Source of the DNA: Ignavibacteriales bacterium
Lineage (GTDB): Bacteria > Bacteroidota > Ignavibacteria > Ignavibacteriales > Ignavibacteriaceae
Assembly (NCBI GenBank): GCA_003142915.1
Contig: PLNZ01000176.1
Location: 3,426 to 31,727 of the forward strand
Length of the DNA: 28,302 nucleotides
Reading direction: 5' to 3'
The translations under genes were made by a program, and so were the position numbers. Below the pieces are notes generated by a model. The model did not search any database. It saw nothing but the letters and a program-made list of their open reading frames with translations, and was not told where the DNA came from. Shown here piece by piece: positions 16,351 through 24,925 of the stretch (its first letter is position 1; the number at the start of each line of letters is the position of its first letter).

Positions 16351-16864
16351 AGTAAAACCATTCGTTTTTTAAATATTCCTTAAAATATTCTTTTCCCCTC
16401 GGGTTCTGATCTTAAGAACGTTCCAACTATTCATAATTAATTCAAAAGATTTCGATCCGTCATAGCCGAATATTTTTCCTTATTACTGATTCGTTCAGTC
16501 AGCATCCATTTGAATAAATCGACTTTTTTGTTCCGTTAAGGTATACCGCAGAAGTAAAGTCAGGGAATTGTTCCTTAACCTTTTGCAATATATCGGTTGA
16601 AAGAATATTAACTTTACGGTCGATATCCGAATGATATAATATCTTCTGCCAATCTACTTTTTATCCACCGGCATACCAATCAAACGGCATAACCGGAACA
16701 ACATGGCAAAAACAGATAAAAACCTTAGTATGAACAATACCGATATTATCCGCAGCCCATGTTACAAGTTCGTGAACATATTGTAAGGTATCTTCGTAAA
16801 CAGTCAAATTAAATGAGCACGCAAGGTCGTATATTGAAGTTGCTTTTTGATCATTTGGTTTCAT
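16350..16864 (-). pseudogene. Multiply disrupted remnant of a larger protein, possibly radical-SAM type
   Basis: Protein-like sequence runs from ATG 16864 to the nucleotidyltransferase start but changes frame. It begins MKPNDQKATSIYDLACSF and reaches VMPFDWYAGG, then an in-frame TAA (16661-16663). It continues in the same frame as KVDWQKILYHSDIDRK through FPDFTSAVYLNGTKK. A +1 change at A6 (16524-16529) opens KVDLFKWMLTERISNKEK, a second at A5 near 16472 opens IFGYDGSKSFELIMNSWN, and a third near 16391-16398 opens GKEYFKEYLKNEWFYYG. All three shifts lie in homopolymers, so some could be sequencing errors, but the nonsense codon and missing N-terminus cannot. The radical-SAM label is a weak impression; the CxxxCxxC cluster is not present. 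It was probably part of the same operon. Confidence 0.6.
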
Positions 16865-16871
16865 AAGTTCT

Positions 16872-17072
16872 CTATTGTTTTATGAAAAATTTCATAGTCT
16901 TAATCTTGTTTTTTTTAAGAAATAGAACTAATCCGGTAATCAACTTTAACGGTTCTCCAAAAATAATTTTCACCTCTTCCGGCTTCGAAAATTTTTGATT
17001 TTTACCGAATGATTTTTCATTCCTTTTAATCGCCACCGAAATTTTTGGCACATTAAATTGAATTGCTATCTT
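16872..17072 (-). pseudogene. C-terminal remnant of a PlsC-like acyltransferase
   Basis: Directly after the TolC-like gene, in another frame, about 66 codons read as the end of a 1-acyl-glycerol-3-phosphate acyltransferase. They contain GKIAIQFNVPKISVAIKRNE, then KFSKPEEVKIIFGEPLKL, ending at TAG 16872-16874. The pattern 'vPxxxVAI...eKSF...kP..vkIxFGePL' is typical of the C-terminal part of PlsC proteins. The HX4D catalytic motif and the rest of the N-terminus are missing, so the gene is truncated. It points to a glycerolipid or ornithine-lipid type acylation gene once present at this end of the lipid cluster. The boundary with the TolC gene (stop at 17066) is approximate. Confidence 0.5.
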
Positions 17073-18340
17073 CCCGTAACCTGTAAATATGTTGTTTCCT
17101 TCACAATGTAGTTTGCTTTCGAATCTGTTAATTGATCTTGAGTCTGTTGTAATAAAGCCTGCGCTTCGAGTAAATCCGAAATAGTTGTTAAACCATTTTT
17201 GTAGCTATCATCGTTTACTTTGAAGTTTTCTTCGGCTTGCGCTTTCGATTCATCGCTTAGCAAATACTGCTTATAAGCGTCGGTTAAATCCTGCCATGCT
17301 TTTTCAATTTGCAAAACAAGAAGTTCGGAATTACTTTTAAAATTATTCTCGGTGATTTCTTCTTTTATACTCCTTTCCTGAAGTTCATGCGAACCGCCCC
17401 ACCAGCCGGATATCGGTACAGATACAGTACCGAATACCATTCCGAGCGTTCTTTCATTGGCTTCATCAAATTTCAAATATAACCCGCTAACACCTATACC
17501 TGCCTGCGGAAGATATTCGCCGAGTTTCATGCTTGTTTGAAGTTTCTCTGCTTCAACTGATTTTTCAAGTAATCTGTATTCGGTTCTCTTTTTCAGAGCT
17601 TCGTCTTTATCTACAAAGTAGCTTTGGGGTATTTCGTAAATTTTCAATTCATCCTTCAATATAAGTGCTGAATCATACGGTACACCGATATACTGGCAGA
17701 ACGCCATCGCAGCAAGTTTTCTCCCATTTTCCAGTTTTGATTTATTAAGAAGTACCTCGCCCAATTTTAATTTCACTTTCAAAACGTCGTTCTTCATTAC
17801 TAAACCGGAATTAAAAGCATCTTGAACCTGCGCTAAAAGACGATTTAACAACTCATTATATTTATCAATAGTTTTTTGTTTCTCTTCCAGAGAAACAATT
17901 TGCCAGTATTGTTCTTCGGTTTTTAAAAGGATTTCATACTGCGCAAGCTTATCCTTATATTCACTAACTTCCTCGCCTAATGAAGCAAGTTTGTTTCCAT
18001 TAATTATTCTTCCACCGGCAAATACGGGTTGGACTACATTTATAAATCCTACTGTTCCATTTTTCAGAAATCCCATTGCGCCGCTTTGTGTCTCAACTTC
18101 CATTATATTATTCTGAGCGCTCCACACCAACCCGCCGGCACTTACGCTGGGAAAATAATTTGTTAAAGCGGATTTCCTAATCTGATGCGCAGCTTCAATT
18201 TCCAGTTTGCTGTTTTTACTTTTTGCATTGTTTTGCAGCGCAAGTTGTTTGCTATCATCGAGCGTTAAGACTCTTTGTGCAAAGATTTGATTAAAACACA
18301 AGAACATTATCATCGGAATAAAAAAAATTATTTTTTTCAT
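17066..18340 (-). CDS. TolC-family outer-membrane efflux protein
   Basis: This is the outer-membrane channel component of a tripartite efflux pump. Its 424 residues start with a signal peptide (MKKIIFFIPMIMFLCFNQIFAQ) and continue with the two repeated OEP halves rich in long helices. TISDLLEAQALLQQTQDQL near 385-405 is the classic TolC-family C-terminal helix, and the protein ends YLQVTGR. The first codon overlaps the stop of the RND pump (4 bp), so the two are translationally coupled. Complex partners are the pump at 18337 and the adaptor at 21443. The substrate is not predictable. Confidence 0.92.
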   Translation of the reverse strand: MKKIIFFIPMIMFLCFNQIFAQRVLTLDDSKQLALQNNAKSKNSKLEIEAAHQIRKSALTNYFPSVSAGGLVWSAQNNIMEVETQSGAMGFLKNGTVGFINVVQPVFAGGRIINGNKLASLGEEVSEYKDKLAQYEILLKTEEQYWQIVSLEEKQKTIDKYNELLNRLLAQVQDAFNSGLVMKNDVLKVKLKLGEVLLNKSKLENGRKLAAMAFCQYIGVPYDSALILKDELKIYEIPQSYFVDKDEALKKRTEYRLLEKSVEAEKLQTSMKLGEYLPQAGIGVSGLYLKFDEANERTLGMVFGTVSVPISGWWGGSHELQERSIKEEITENNFKSNSELLVLQIEKAWQDLTDAYKQYLLSDESKAQAEENFKVNDDSYKNGLTTISDLLEAQALLQQTQDQLTDSKANYIVKETTYLQVTGR

Positions 18341-21300
18341 ACTAATTCATTCTCTTCAATTCTTTCAAAATCTTTTCTGCAAAAAAGATAATAGAGCATC
18401 GGAAGGATAAGCAGCGACAATGGCATCGCAAAAATCAATCCGAAACAAATTACCGAGCCAAGCGGTCCCCATAATGGCGAGCCGCTCATAATCATTGGAA
18501 TCACACCGACTGCCGCTGCGGCTGAAGTAAGAAAAATTGGACGCATTCTTCTTTTGCCTGCTGCAATCGCCGCTTCTTCAAGGGAGTGCCCGTGTTCACT
18601 GCGGAGTGTTTCAGCATAAGAGACATAAATAATTCCGTTACGAACGACTATTCCAATTAAACTGGTAATTCCAATCAAGGCGGTAACGCCAAACGGATAC
18701 CCTGTTATGCTAATTCCTAACGCCGCACCGAATATGGTTAGAGGCATTGCCATCATAATCAGAACAGCTGTTTTTACCTTTCTGAACTGGAACAGTAAAA
18801 TGATGAATATTATCGCAACGGATACTGCCATTGCATAATACATCGGGGTTATTTCTTCTACTTCCATCTGATAATCACCGCCGTAGTTGATAGATACGCC
18901 TTCCGGTAATTTTAATTTATCTATAATAAGTCTTGCTTTATTGAATAAACTTGACGCGTAAATACCTCTTTCAACATCTACACTAACCGTTATTGTACGG
19001 ACTCCGTTACGTCTGGCAATTTCACCTTCCGTCCATTCCTGTTTTAGATCCGCCAATTGCCTAACCTGCACTGACGAAACCAAAAATGGAGAGGTTACAT
19101 ATTGATTCATAATATCGTCAACGTTCGTTTTGGTTTTTTTGTCAACTATTAAGTTGACGTTAACCGGGTAATCGCCTTCCCAGATTGTTGAAACCGGAAA
19201 TCCTTTTGTCCCGACCATCAACGAGTAATCAAGTATTGTTTTTGAATAACCAAGCCGGCTTGCTTCATCTTGTTTTAGATTCAACCTAACTGCCTGGAGA
19301 GGTTGTTCATAATCGGTTCTAACCCATTTAGCGCCTTCTATTCCGCTCATAATGCCCGACACTTGAGCTGCAACTTGCTTTATTGTAGCTATACTGTCGC
19401 CCGAAATTCTGATTTCAATCGGAGCTTTAGTAAACGACATTTCAATCTGCTTCCATCGAATATAAGCGTTCGGATTTGAATCGCTGTATTTCTTGCTGTA
19501 TTCATCTAGTATTTCTTTTGATGACTTACTTGATTCAGTTATTACCAGCAATTGTCCGTAATTCTTTGAGGGAAAATTTGGCGCGTACAGAGTATGGAAC
19601 CTGGGAGAACTTGTTCCAACAAATGCCGCAACTTCTTTTACACGACTGTCGTTTTTAAGTTTATTCTCAATTTCTTTCAAAACAAGATCGGTTTGCTGTA
19701 AGGAACTGCCAACCGGCAAGTATACTTCTACAGCAAATTGATTGCGTTCAAAAGGAGGAAACATTTGCTGGTGTGTGGTAAACAAGAGTAAAAGTCCCAA
19801 CAGAAACGATATAGCTCCAATAATAACAACTATAGTTTTCTTCTTGAACGATTTTTCTAAAAGCCTGTCATAAAAAGATTGCACCCAATTTAAGAATGCT
19901 CCTTTTTTCCCTTTGCTGTTTACCCCTTTTATTCCGTGCTTTATGAACGTATAGCTCATTAAAGGAACCAGCACTACAGAGACAAGAAGCGATATTGATA
20001 GTGCATAAGTAATTGTGAGCGGTAACGATTTTATAAAGTCTCCGGCGAGACCGGTCATAAACATTACCAATGGAACGAAGGTAAAAATAAGTATTAATGT
20101 TGCCGAAAAGACCGAACCGAAAAGATCCGTCACACTCTGCGAAGCGGCATCGTGCGGAGTTATACCATTGTCAAGTTTTTCAACGTAATTATCTATAATT
20201 ACAATCGCGTTGTCCACCACCATTCCCAGGACAACAATTAGTCCGGCAAGGGATACGGTTTGAAGATCCATTCCTGTTGCCCACATTATACCAAGGGTAA
20301 TAAAAATTGAAATTGGAATAGCGGACGCCGCCACAAGAGCGACTCTTCTGGGCAATAAAAGAACGGTTACGAGAATAACCGAAAAAATTGCCAGCCCAAA
20401 TTCTATTAGGAAATTATAGATTGAATGTGATACAAAATCGGGCATATCGGAAATAATTCCTACATGAACATCCGAAGGCACTTTTGCGATAAATTTTTCG
20501 ATTTCTTTTTTTACTTCATCCCCATATTGCACAATATTATTACCGGGAAGCATTTCAAGAGAAACGATCAAACATTTTTTTCCATTAAGCCTTATGTATG
20601 AATCCGGCTCTTCATATTCCCTTACAACTTTTGCCACGTCTTTTACACGGATAATATTGCCCATAGGATCGGAATAAATAATTTGATTGGCTATGTCGCT
20701 TTCTGTTTTATAACCGGATGGAATATGTATTGGTCTTATAAATTTTCCATCGTCTATTTCACCCGCATAATTAATCATACCCTGCGGCTTTAGCGCAGCT
20801 AGCACTACAAGCGGTTTAATGCCGTAATTTGTCAGTTTGGCGTCGTCTATATAAACATTGATCTCCTCTTGCTGTAGCCCGAAATGCTTAACTCTTGAGG
20901 TTGAAGGTATCTTACGAACATCGTCTTCAAACTTTTCTATAATCTTTTCAAGTTCCTTGTATGTTTTAGTTTCGGAATCAACAGCCAATAGTATCGCTGA
21001 TGTATTGCCGAAATCATCATCCGCCGTCAGCGATAGTACGCCGGAAGGAAGTTGTGACTTAAAATCATTTAATCCAAGCCGAAGCTTTGCCCAGAATGCC
21101 TTCGGATCATTTTCTTTTTTCTGAACCTCGACATAGATAACCATAACGTTTTCTTTCGAAATGGAATGGGTCTTCTTTTTATCAACAGCTTCATATTGGA
21201 ATAAATAGTTTTCAACTTTCTTAGTTAATTGTTCTTCCACTTGCTGCGATGATGCGCCCGGGAATATTCCGATTATCAACCCCTGCCGAATTTTAAATTC

Positions 21301-21426
21301 CGGAAATTCATCGCGGGGCATCTGAATTAGCGCTATTATCCCAAACAGGACGAGAATACCGGTCGCCGCTATTATAAATTGCTTATGACGGAGAATTATT
21401 TCAATTAACGTTCGTTTTGTTTTCAT
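18337..21426 (-). CDS. RND-family efflux transporter permease
   Basis: This proton-driven inner-membrane pump has 1029 residues, the usual AcrB-like size, with twelve spans and two large periplasmic loops. The N-terminal QMPRDEFPEF (35-44) and the PGASSQQVEEQLTKKVE stretch (56-72) are family hallmarks. Span 4 reads VVLGMVVDNAIVIIDN: the first of the two AcrB aspartates is kept (D405), the second is Asn (N406). In span 10 the AcrB lysine position appears as Arg (VVRNGI). These differences place it outside the classical AcrB group, perhaps with other ion-coupling details. It lies 16 bp after the adaptor gene and overlaps the TolC-like gene by 4 bp. Substrate unknown. Confidence 0.94.
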   Translation of the reverse strand: MKTKRTLIEIILRHKQFIIAATGILVLFGIIALIQMPRDEFPEFKIRQGLIIGIFPGASSQQVEEQLTKKVENYLFQYEAVDKKKTHSISKENVMVIYVEVQKKENDPKAFWAKLRLGLNDFKSQLPSGVLSLTADDDFGNTSAILLAVDSETKTYKELEKIIEKFEDDVRKIPSTSRVKHFGLQQEEINVYIDDAKLTNYGIKPLVVLAALKPQGMINYAGEIDDGKFIRPIHIPSGYKTESDIANQIIYSDPMGNIIRVKDVAKVVREYEEPDSYIRLNGKKCLIVSLEMLPGNNIVQYGDEVKKEIEKFIAKVPSDVHVGIISDMPDFVSHSIYNFLIEFGLAIFSVILVTVLLLPRRVALVAASAIPISIFITLGIMWATGMDLQTVSLAGLIVVLGMVVDNAIVIIDNYVEKLDNGITPHDAASQSVTDLFGSVFSATLILIFTFVPLVMFMTGLAGDFIKSLPLTITYALSISLLVSVVLVPLMSYTFIKHGIKGVNSKGKKGAFLNWVQSFYDRLLEKSFKKKTIVVIIGAISFLLGLLLLFTTHQQMFPPFERNQFAVEVYLPVGSSLQQTDLVLKEIENKLKNDSRVKEVAAFVGTSSPRFHTLYAPNFPSKNYGQLLVITESSKSSKEILDEYSKKYSDSNPNAYIRWKQIEMSFTKAPIEIRISGDSIATIKQVAAQVSGIMSGIEGAKWVRTDYEQPLQAVRLNLKQDEASRLGYSKTILDYSLMVGTKGFPVSTIWEGDYPVNVNLIVDKKTKTNVDDIMNQYVTSPFLVSSVQVRQLADLKQEWTEGEIARRNGVRTITVSVDVERGIYASSLFNKARLIIDKLKLPEGVSINYGGDYQMEVEEITPMYYAMAVSVAIIFIILLFQFRKVKTAVLIMMAMPLTIFGAALGISITGYPFGVTALIGITSLIGIVVRNGIIYVSYAETLRSEHGHSLEEAAIAAGKRRMRPIFLTSAAAAVGVIPMIMSGSPLWGPLGSVICFGLIFAMPLSLLILPMLYYLFCRKDFERIEENELV

Positions 21427-21442
21427 AAGTTTATTCCTGCGC

Positions 21443-22483
21443 TTACCGGTTAACTATATGTATTAATGAATTGTCAACAAGTTTTTGCTGACCGGCAACC
21501 ACGATTTCCTCTCCATCATTCAATCCTTCGGTAATTTCAATCCCGTTCTTTAAGAGCCTTCCGGTTTTAACATATTTTCTTACAGCTTTATTTTGGTTCA
21601 CCGCATAAATGAAATTTCTTCCTTGCTCATCAACAAGAACTGCCCTATCTGGAACAATCAATCCACCGGTTTTATTAATTTTATCAAGAGTAACATCACA
21701 AATCATCCCTGGTTTTATTTGCTGGTTCTTATTAACTATTCCTATTTTGATTTTATAAGTATGTGCTATGGGATCAGCGAGAACACCGATTTCCTCAACC
21801 GTTCCTATAAATTCGGCGTTGTTTAATGCAGCAATTTTTATTTTAGTTTTATCTTCTTTTTTTACAGATGAAATTTCATTTTCCGATATCGGTACTCTGG
21901 CAAACACTTTCCCAATTTTCACAATATCGATTGAAGTTAAATTAGGCATTGCACTCATTCCTGGATCTATTGAGCGCTTACCCACAATTCCATCAACAGG
22001 AGAATAGAGATTGCAATCATCTAAACTCTTTTTTGCTATTGCGGTTGCCGCTTTCGCTTGCTGCAATGCGGTTTCAACTTCCACTAATTTTATTTCCGGA
22101 AGGTTGCCGTTTTTGTACATGGGCAATAATCTATTATAAGCGTCTTCCGCTTGTTTCTGAGATGCCAACGACATTTCATAAGCGTTTTTATATGTCTCAT
22201 CGTTTAGTGTGGCAAGAAGCTGCCCTTTCTTTACAAAATCACCTTCAGAAACAAGAACGCGAGCAACGCTTCCCACACCGGAAAAACTCAATGGTATCGA
22301 TTCGGATTCTTCGATTGTTCCGCTGTATGCGATAGTCTGACTTCCATCAAAACTTAATACCTGTTTTACTTCCACATTTACAGAAGTATCGATTAATTTA
22401 TTTCCGGATGAATCACTACATCCTATATAAAATATCGATGTTAAAACTATTAGGATACCCACCCATAATTTGTGTTTTTTCAT
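21443..22483 (-). CDS. RND efflux periplasmic adaptor, lipoprotein
   Basis: This is the membrane-fusion protein linking the RND pump to the outer-membrane channel. Its 346 residues begin with a lipoprotein signal (MKKHKLWVGILIVLTSIFYIGC), with a lipobox-like YIGC and the acylated Cys at 22. A lipoyl/barrel-sandwich region follows (VGSVARVLVSEGDFVKKGQLLATLND, around 73-98), then a coiled-coil hairpin (QKQAEDAYNRLL and the following helix), the second lipoyl half (LYSPVDGIVGKR) and beta-barrel and membrane-proximal domains (LIVPDRAVLVDEQGRN, EGLNDGEEIVVAG). A good Shine-Dalgarno (aaggaaa) precedes ATG 22483. It is the first gene of the three-gene efflux operon and faces a sigma-54-type regulator. 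Confidence 0.93.
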   Translation of the reverse strand: MKKHKLWVGILIVLTSIFYIGCSDSSGNKLIDTSVNVEVKQVLSFDGSQTIAYSGTIEESESIPLSFSGVGSVARVLVSEGDFVKKGQLLATLNDETYKNAYEMSLASQKQAEDAYNRLLPMYKNGNLPEIKLVEVETALQQAKAATAIAKKSLDDCNLYSPVDGIVGKRSIDPGMSAMPNLTSIDIVKIGKVFARVPISENEISSVKKEDKTKIKIAALNNAEFIGTVEEIGVLADPIAHTYKIKIGIVNKNQQIKPGMICDVTLDKINKTGGLIVPDRAVLVDEQGRNFIYAVNQNKAVRKYVKTGRLLKNGIEITEGLNDGEEIVVAGQQKLVDNSLIHIVNR

Positions 22484-22626
22484 TCTCTTTCCTTGATATT
22501 TTTATAATTTTTAATCTTCATTTTTAGTAGTTGGTAAATAAAAATTAGCGTCCCTTAATTGTGTCTTGCCTTTTGTTAAGTAAGTACAAATATCAACTGA
22601 ATATCAGAATTTACTTTCTAAGAAAA

Positions 22627-22642
22627 ATCAATTTTCGCACCA
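22627..22642 (-). promoter_or_regulatory. Candidate sigma-54 promoter for the efflux operon
   Basis: On the minus strand, TGGTGCG-AAAA-TTGAT matches the sigma-54 -24/-12 form TGGCACG-N4-TTGC(A/T) with correct spacing; the usual GC at -12 is GA. Transcription would begin near 22615, leaving a leader of about 130 nt before ATG 22483. The presence of a sigma-54 activator next door and paired upstream sites raises the likelihood. Confidence 0.5.
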
Positions 22643-22700
22643 GGTTTTTAAAAATAAAAACATGCAAATACGACTTAAATTTAAAGGATTTATAAATATA

Positions 22701-22720
22701 ATTGCTTATATAAAAGTAAT
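22701..22720. promoter_or_regulatory. Inverted-repeat site 1, candidate enhancer for the neighbouring activator
   Basis: ATTGCTT-N6-AAGTAAT is an inverted repeat with six of seven arm positions symmetric. It matches site 2 (22732-22751) at 17 of 20 positions and begins exactly 31 bp before it, three helical turns. Its centre is about 95 bp upstream of the predicted efflux start, the usual distance for sigma-54 enhancer sites. Confidence 0.6.
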
Positions 22721-22731
22721 ATCTTATTTTT

Positions 22732-22751
22732 ACTGCTTAAATAAAAGCAAT
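22732..22751. promoter_or_regulatory. Inverted-repeat site 2, candidate enhancer and autoregulatory site
   Basis: ACTGCTT-N6-AAGCAAT is the second copy of the site, with a perfect inner TGCTT/AAGCA palindrome. It ends 20 bp before the ATG of the activator gene, so a protein bound here would act on the efflux promoter at about -126 and could also repress the activator's own expression. Confidence 0.6.
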
Positions 22752-22771
22752 CAATTATATTTAGGGATAAC

Positions 22772-24925
22772 ATGGAAATCTTTAACGAGGATTTTTCTTT
22801 GCTGATATCCATCAACGATGATATAGCAACAATAAAAGATAGTGAGAATTTATTTTTAACAATATTTAATAAACTACATGATTTTTATGGAATTAAAATC
22901 GTAGGGATAGCCCTATTTGACAAGACTGAAGAAAATCTCGGATTCATTATTGCAAAAATTGAGGAACAGAAAAGCTTAATTGATTCATTTGTATGGCTCC
23001 AAACATTTTCCATAGATTCTATCCCGTTTAAATTATCGCTCGTAAATCCCAATACAACACACATCGACGCAAAATATTTCCATTCAATGCAAACACTAAA
23101 CGAAAAACAACCATCGTTTGGAGAAGTATTGGGAGAGATGAACATCAATACACTATTATTAATACCGATGCAAACAGGCGGCGAGCTAATTGGATTTCTT
23201 ATTTATCCATCAGAAGGATATAATATAAATGTAAAGGATAATGACTATTCACTTAGAATTGCCAACCTGATTGGTTCTGCTATTAGCAATGTAAGATCTT
23301 ATGAAGAACTACAAAGCAAAGAAAAAGAAAAGGAAATGCAGATCAGATTGCTTGTTGATTTAGTTACAATTATGGAGAAAGATGCTTTATATATAAAATT
23401 AGCCGGTGAGATAAACAAAATAATTCCCTGTGAATATGTGGCAGTCTACGCTCAACACTCCGAAACAAATTTTACGACAATATTTTCACTTGACAAAGAT
23501 AATACAGGTCAGTTCAAAATAATGCCGTCTACCCGAAACATAACAATATCTCTATTATCAATAAAATCAAAAGTTGGAGGAAAAGACGGGCCCAACAACT
23601 TAGAAATAACAGGTGAGCAATTCGATAAACTTTGTGAACAATTCTCATATCTCAGACAGTTGAAAGAAAAAAACTCTATCAACTCTTTGCTCGTTTTACA
23701 ATATGCTTATGAAAATGTAGGTGAATTAAATCTCATCCTTGGCAGAAGTAACCCGTTTTTATGGAGGAATGGAAAAGAAATAATGGATTTTATGTTCTCA
23801 CAAAACAAAGATACATTTTTTGCAATGAAAGAAATTGAACTCGGGGTGCATTTATTGCCGCAGTTAGGTTTGATATTAGGCAACCTCTATGCTTTTGAAG
23901 AAATTCAAATATTAACGAAAAAATTAGAACAAGAAAAAAACTACTTGCTGGATGAAATCAATTTAACAAATAGTTTCCAGGAAATGATAGGTAACAGCCA
24001 GCCAATTCAGAACACATTAAATAAAGTAAAACAAGTTGCTCCGCTTGATGCAACCGTTTTAATTCTAGGAGAAACGGGTACGGGAAAAGAGTTAATCGCA
24101 AGAGCAGTTCATAATCTTTCAAAAAGAAAAGAGAGTACTTTTATAACTGTTAATTGCGCCGCCCTTCCCACTCAATTAATAGAATCGGAATTATTCGGAC
24201 ATGAGAAAGGAAGTTTTACCGGCGCTGTAGAAAAAAGGATAGGAAAATTTGAAGTAGCAGAAGGCGGCACTATATTTTTAGATGAGATAGGGGAACTGCC
24301 GCTTGAAATTCAGGCAAAACTTTTGCGTGTTTTGCAGGAAAAGGAATTTGAACGGCTTGGAGGCAAAAGTACAATACATTCCGATGTACGCATCGTTGCC
24401 GCCACAAACCGCAATCTCGAAAGGGAGGTTGATGAAGGTAAGTTCAGAGCCGATTTATATTTTAGACTAAATGTTTTCCCAATAACTGTCCCTCCACTTC
24501 GCGAACGAATAGAAGACATTCCTTTATTAGTAAAATATTTTATTGATAAATATTCCAAAAAAATTGGTAAAGAAGTAAAATCCATCAGGAAAAACGACTT
24601 GGATACGTTGGTGCAGTATAACTGGCCGGGTAATATCCGTGAATTGGAACACTTTATCGAACGGGCAATAATTATTTCGGAAGGATCAAATTTAAATTTC
24701 GAAAAACTTTTAGGCGGAAATCTCCAAAAAACAGAACCAGATTTCCAATCATTCAAAACATTAGTGAAAATTGAAAAAGAGCACATTATAAATGCCCTAA
24801 AAATCGCTAATGGAAAAGTTACTGGAGAAAAAAGTGCCGCCCAGCTTCTAGGTATAAACGGGAAAACACTCGGTTCTAAAATGCGTAAGCTTGGAATAAA
24901 AAGAGAGATAGTTATTACAACTTAG
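22772..24925 (+). CDS. Sigma-54-dependent transcriptional activator with GAF-like sensor regions
   Basis: This is a bacterial enhancer-binding protein of 717 residues that would open sigma-54 promoters using ATP. Residues about 15-175 and 190-375 look like two GAF-type sensor domains (each ending in a long helix; the first has INTLLLIPMQTGGELIGFLI). The AAA+ domain spans about 400-630: Walker A GETGTGKE at 433-440, the sigma-54-contacting loop GSFTGA at 480-485 (a Ser variant of GAFTGA), Walker B GGTIFLDEIG at 498-507 and an arginine-finger region FRADLYFRLNVFP. A Fis-type helix-turn-helix closes the protein (KSAAQLLGINGKTLGSKMRKLGI, about 688-710). There is no receiver domain, so it senses a ligand rather than a phosphorelay. 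It is divergent from the RND operon, its likely target. A weak agggat lies before the ATG. Confidence 0.95.
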   Translation: MEIFNEDFSLLISINDDIATIKDSENLFLTIFNKLHDFYGIKIVGIALFDKTEENLGFIIAKIEEQKSLIDSFVWLQTFSIDSIPFKLSLVNPNTTHIDAKYFHSMQTLNEKQPSFGEVLGEMNINTLLLIPMQTGGELIGFLIYPSEGYNINVKDNDYSLRIANLIGSAISNVRSYEELQSKEKEKEMQIRLLVDLVTIMEKDALYIKLAGEINKIIPCEYVAVYAQHSETNFTTIFSLDKDNTGQFKIMPSTRNITISLLSIKSKVGGKDGPNNLEITGEQFDKLCEQFSYLRQLKEKNSINSLLVLQYAYENVGELNLILGRSNPFLWRNGKEIMDFMFSQNKDTFFAMKEIELGVHLLPQLGLILGNLYAFEEIQILTKKLEQEKNYLLDEINLTNSFQEMIGNSQPIQNTLNKVKQVAPLDATVLILGETGTGKELIARAVHNLSKRKESTFITVNCAALPTQLIESELFGHEKGSFTGAVEKRIGKFEVAEGGTIFLDEIGELPLEIQAKLLRVLQEKEFERLGGKSTIHSDVRIVAATNRNLEREVDEGKFRADLYFRLNVFPITVPPLRERIEDIPLLVKYFIDKYSKKIGKEVKSIRKNDLDTLVQYNWPGNIRELEHFIERAIIISEGSNLNFEKLLGGNLQKTEPDFQSFKTLVKIEKEHIINALKIANGKVTGEKSAAQLLGINGKTLGSKMRKLGIKREIVITT

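Noticed and set aside
17015..17060. TGGCAC motif near 17046 as a second sigma-54 promoter
   Set aside because: The -12 part is shifted by one base and lacks the GC; it also points on the plus strand into the end of the TolC-like gene.
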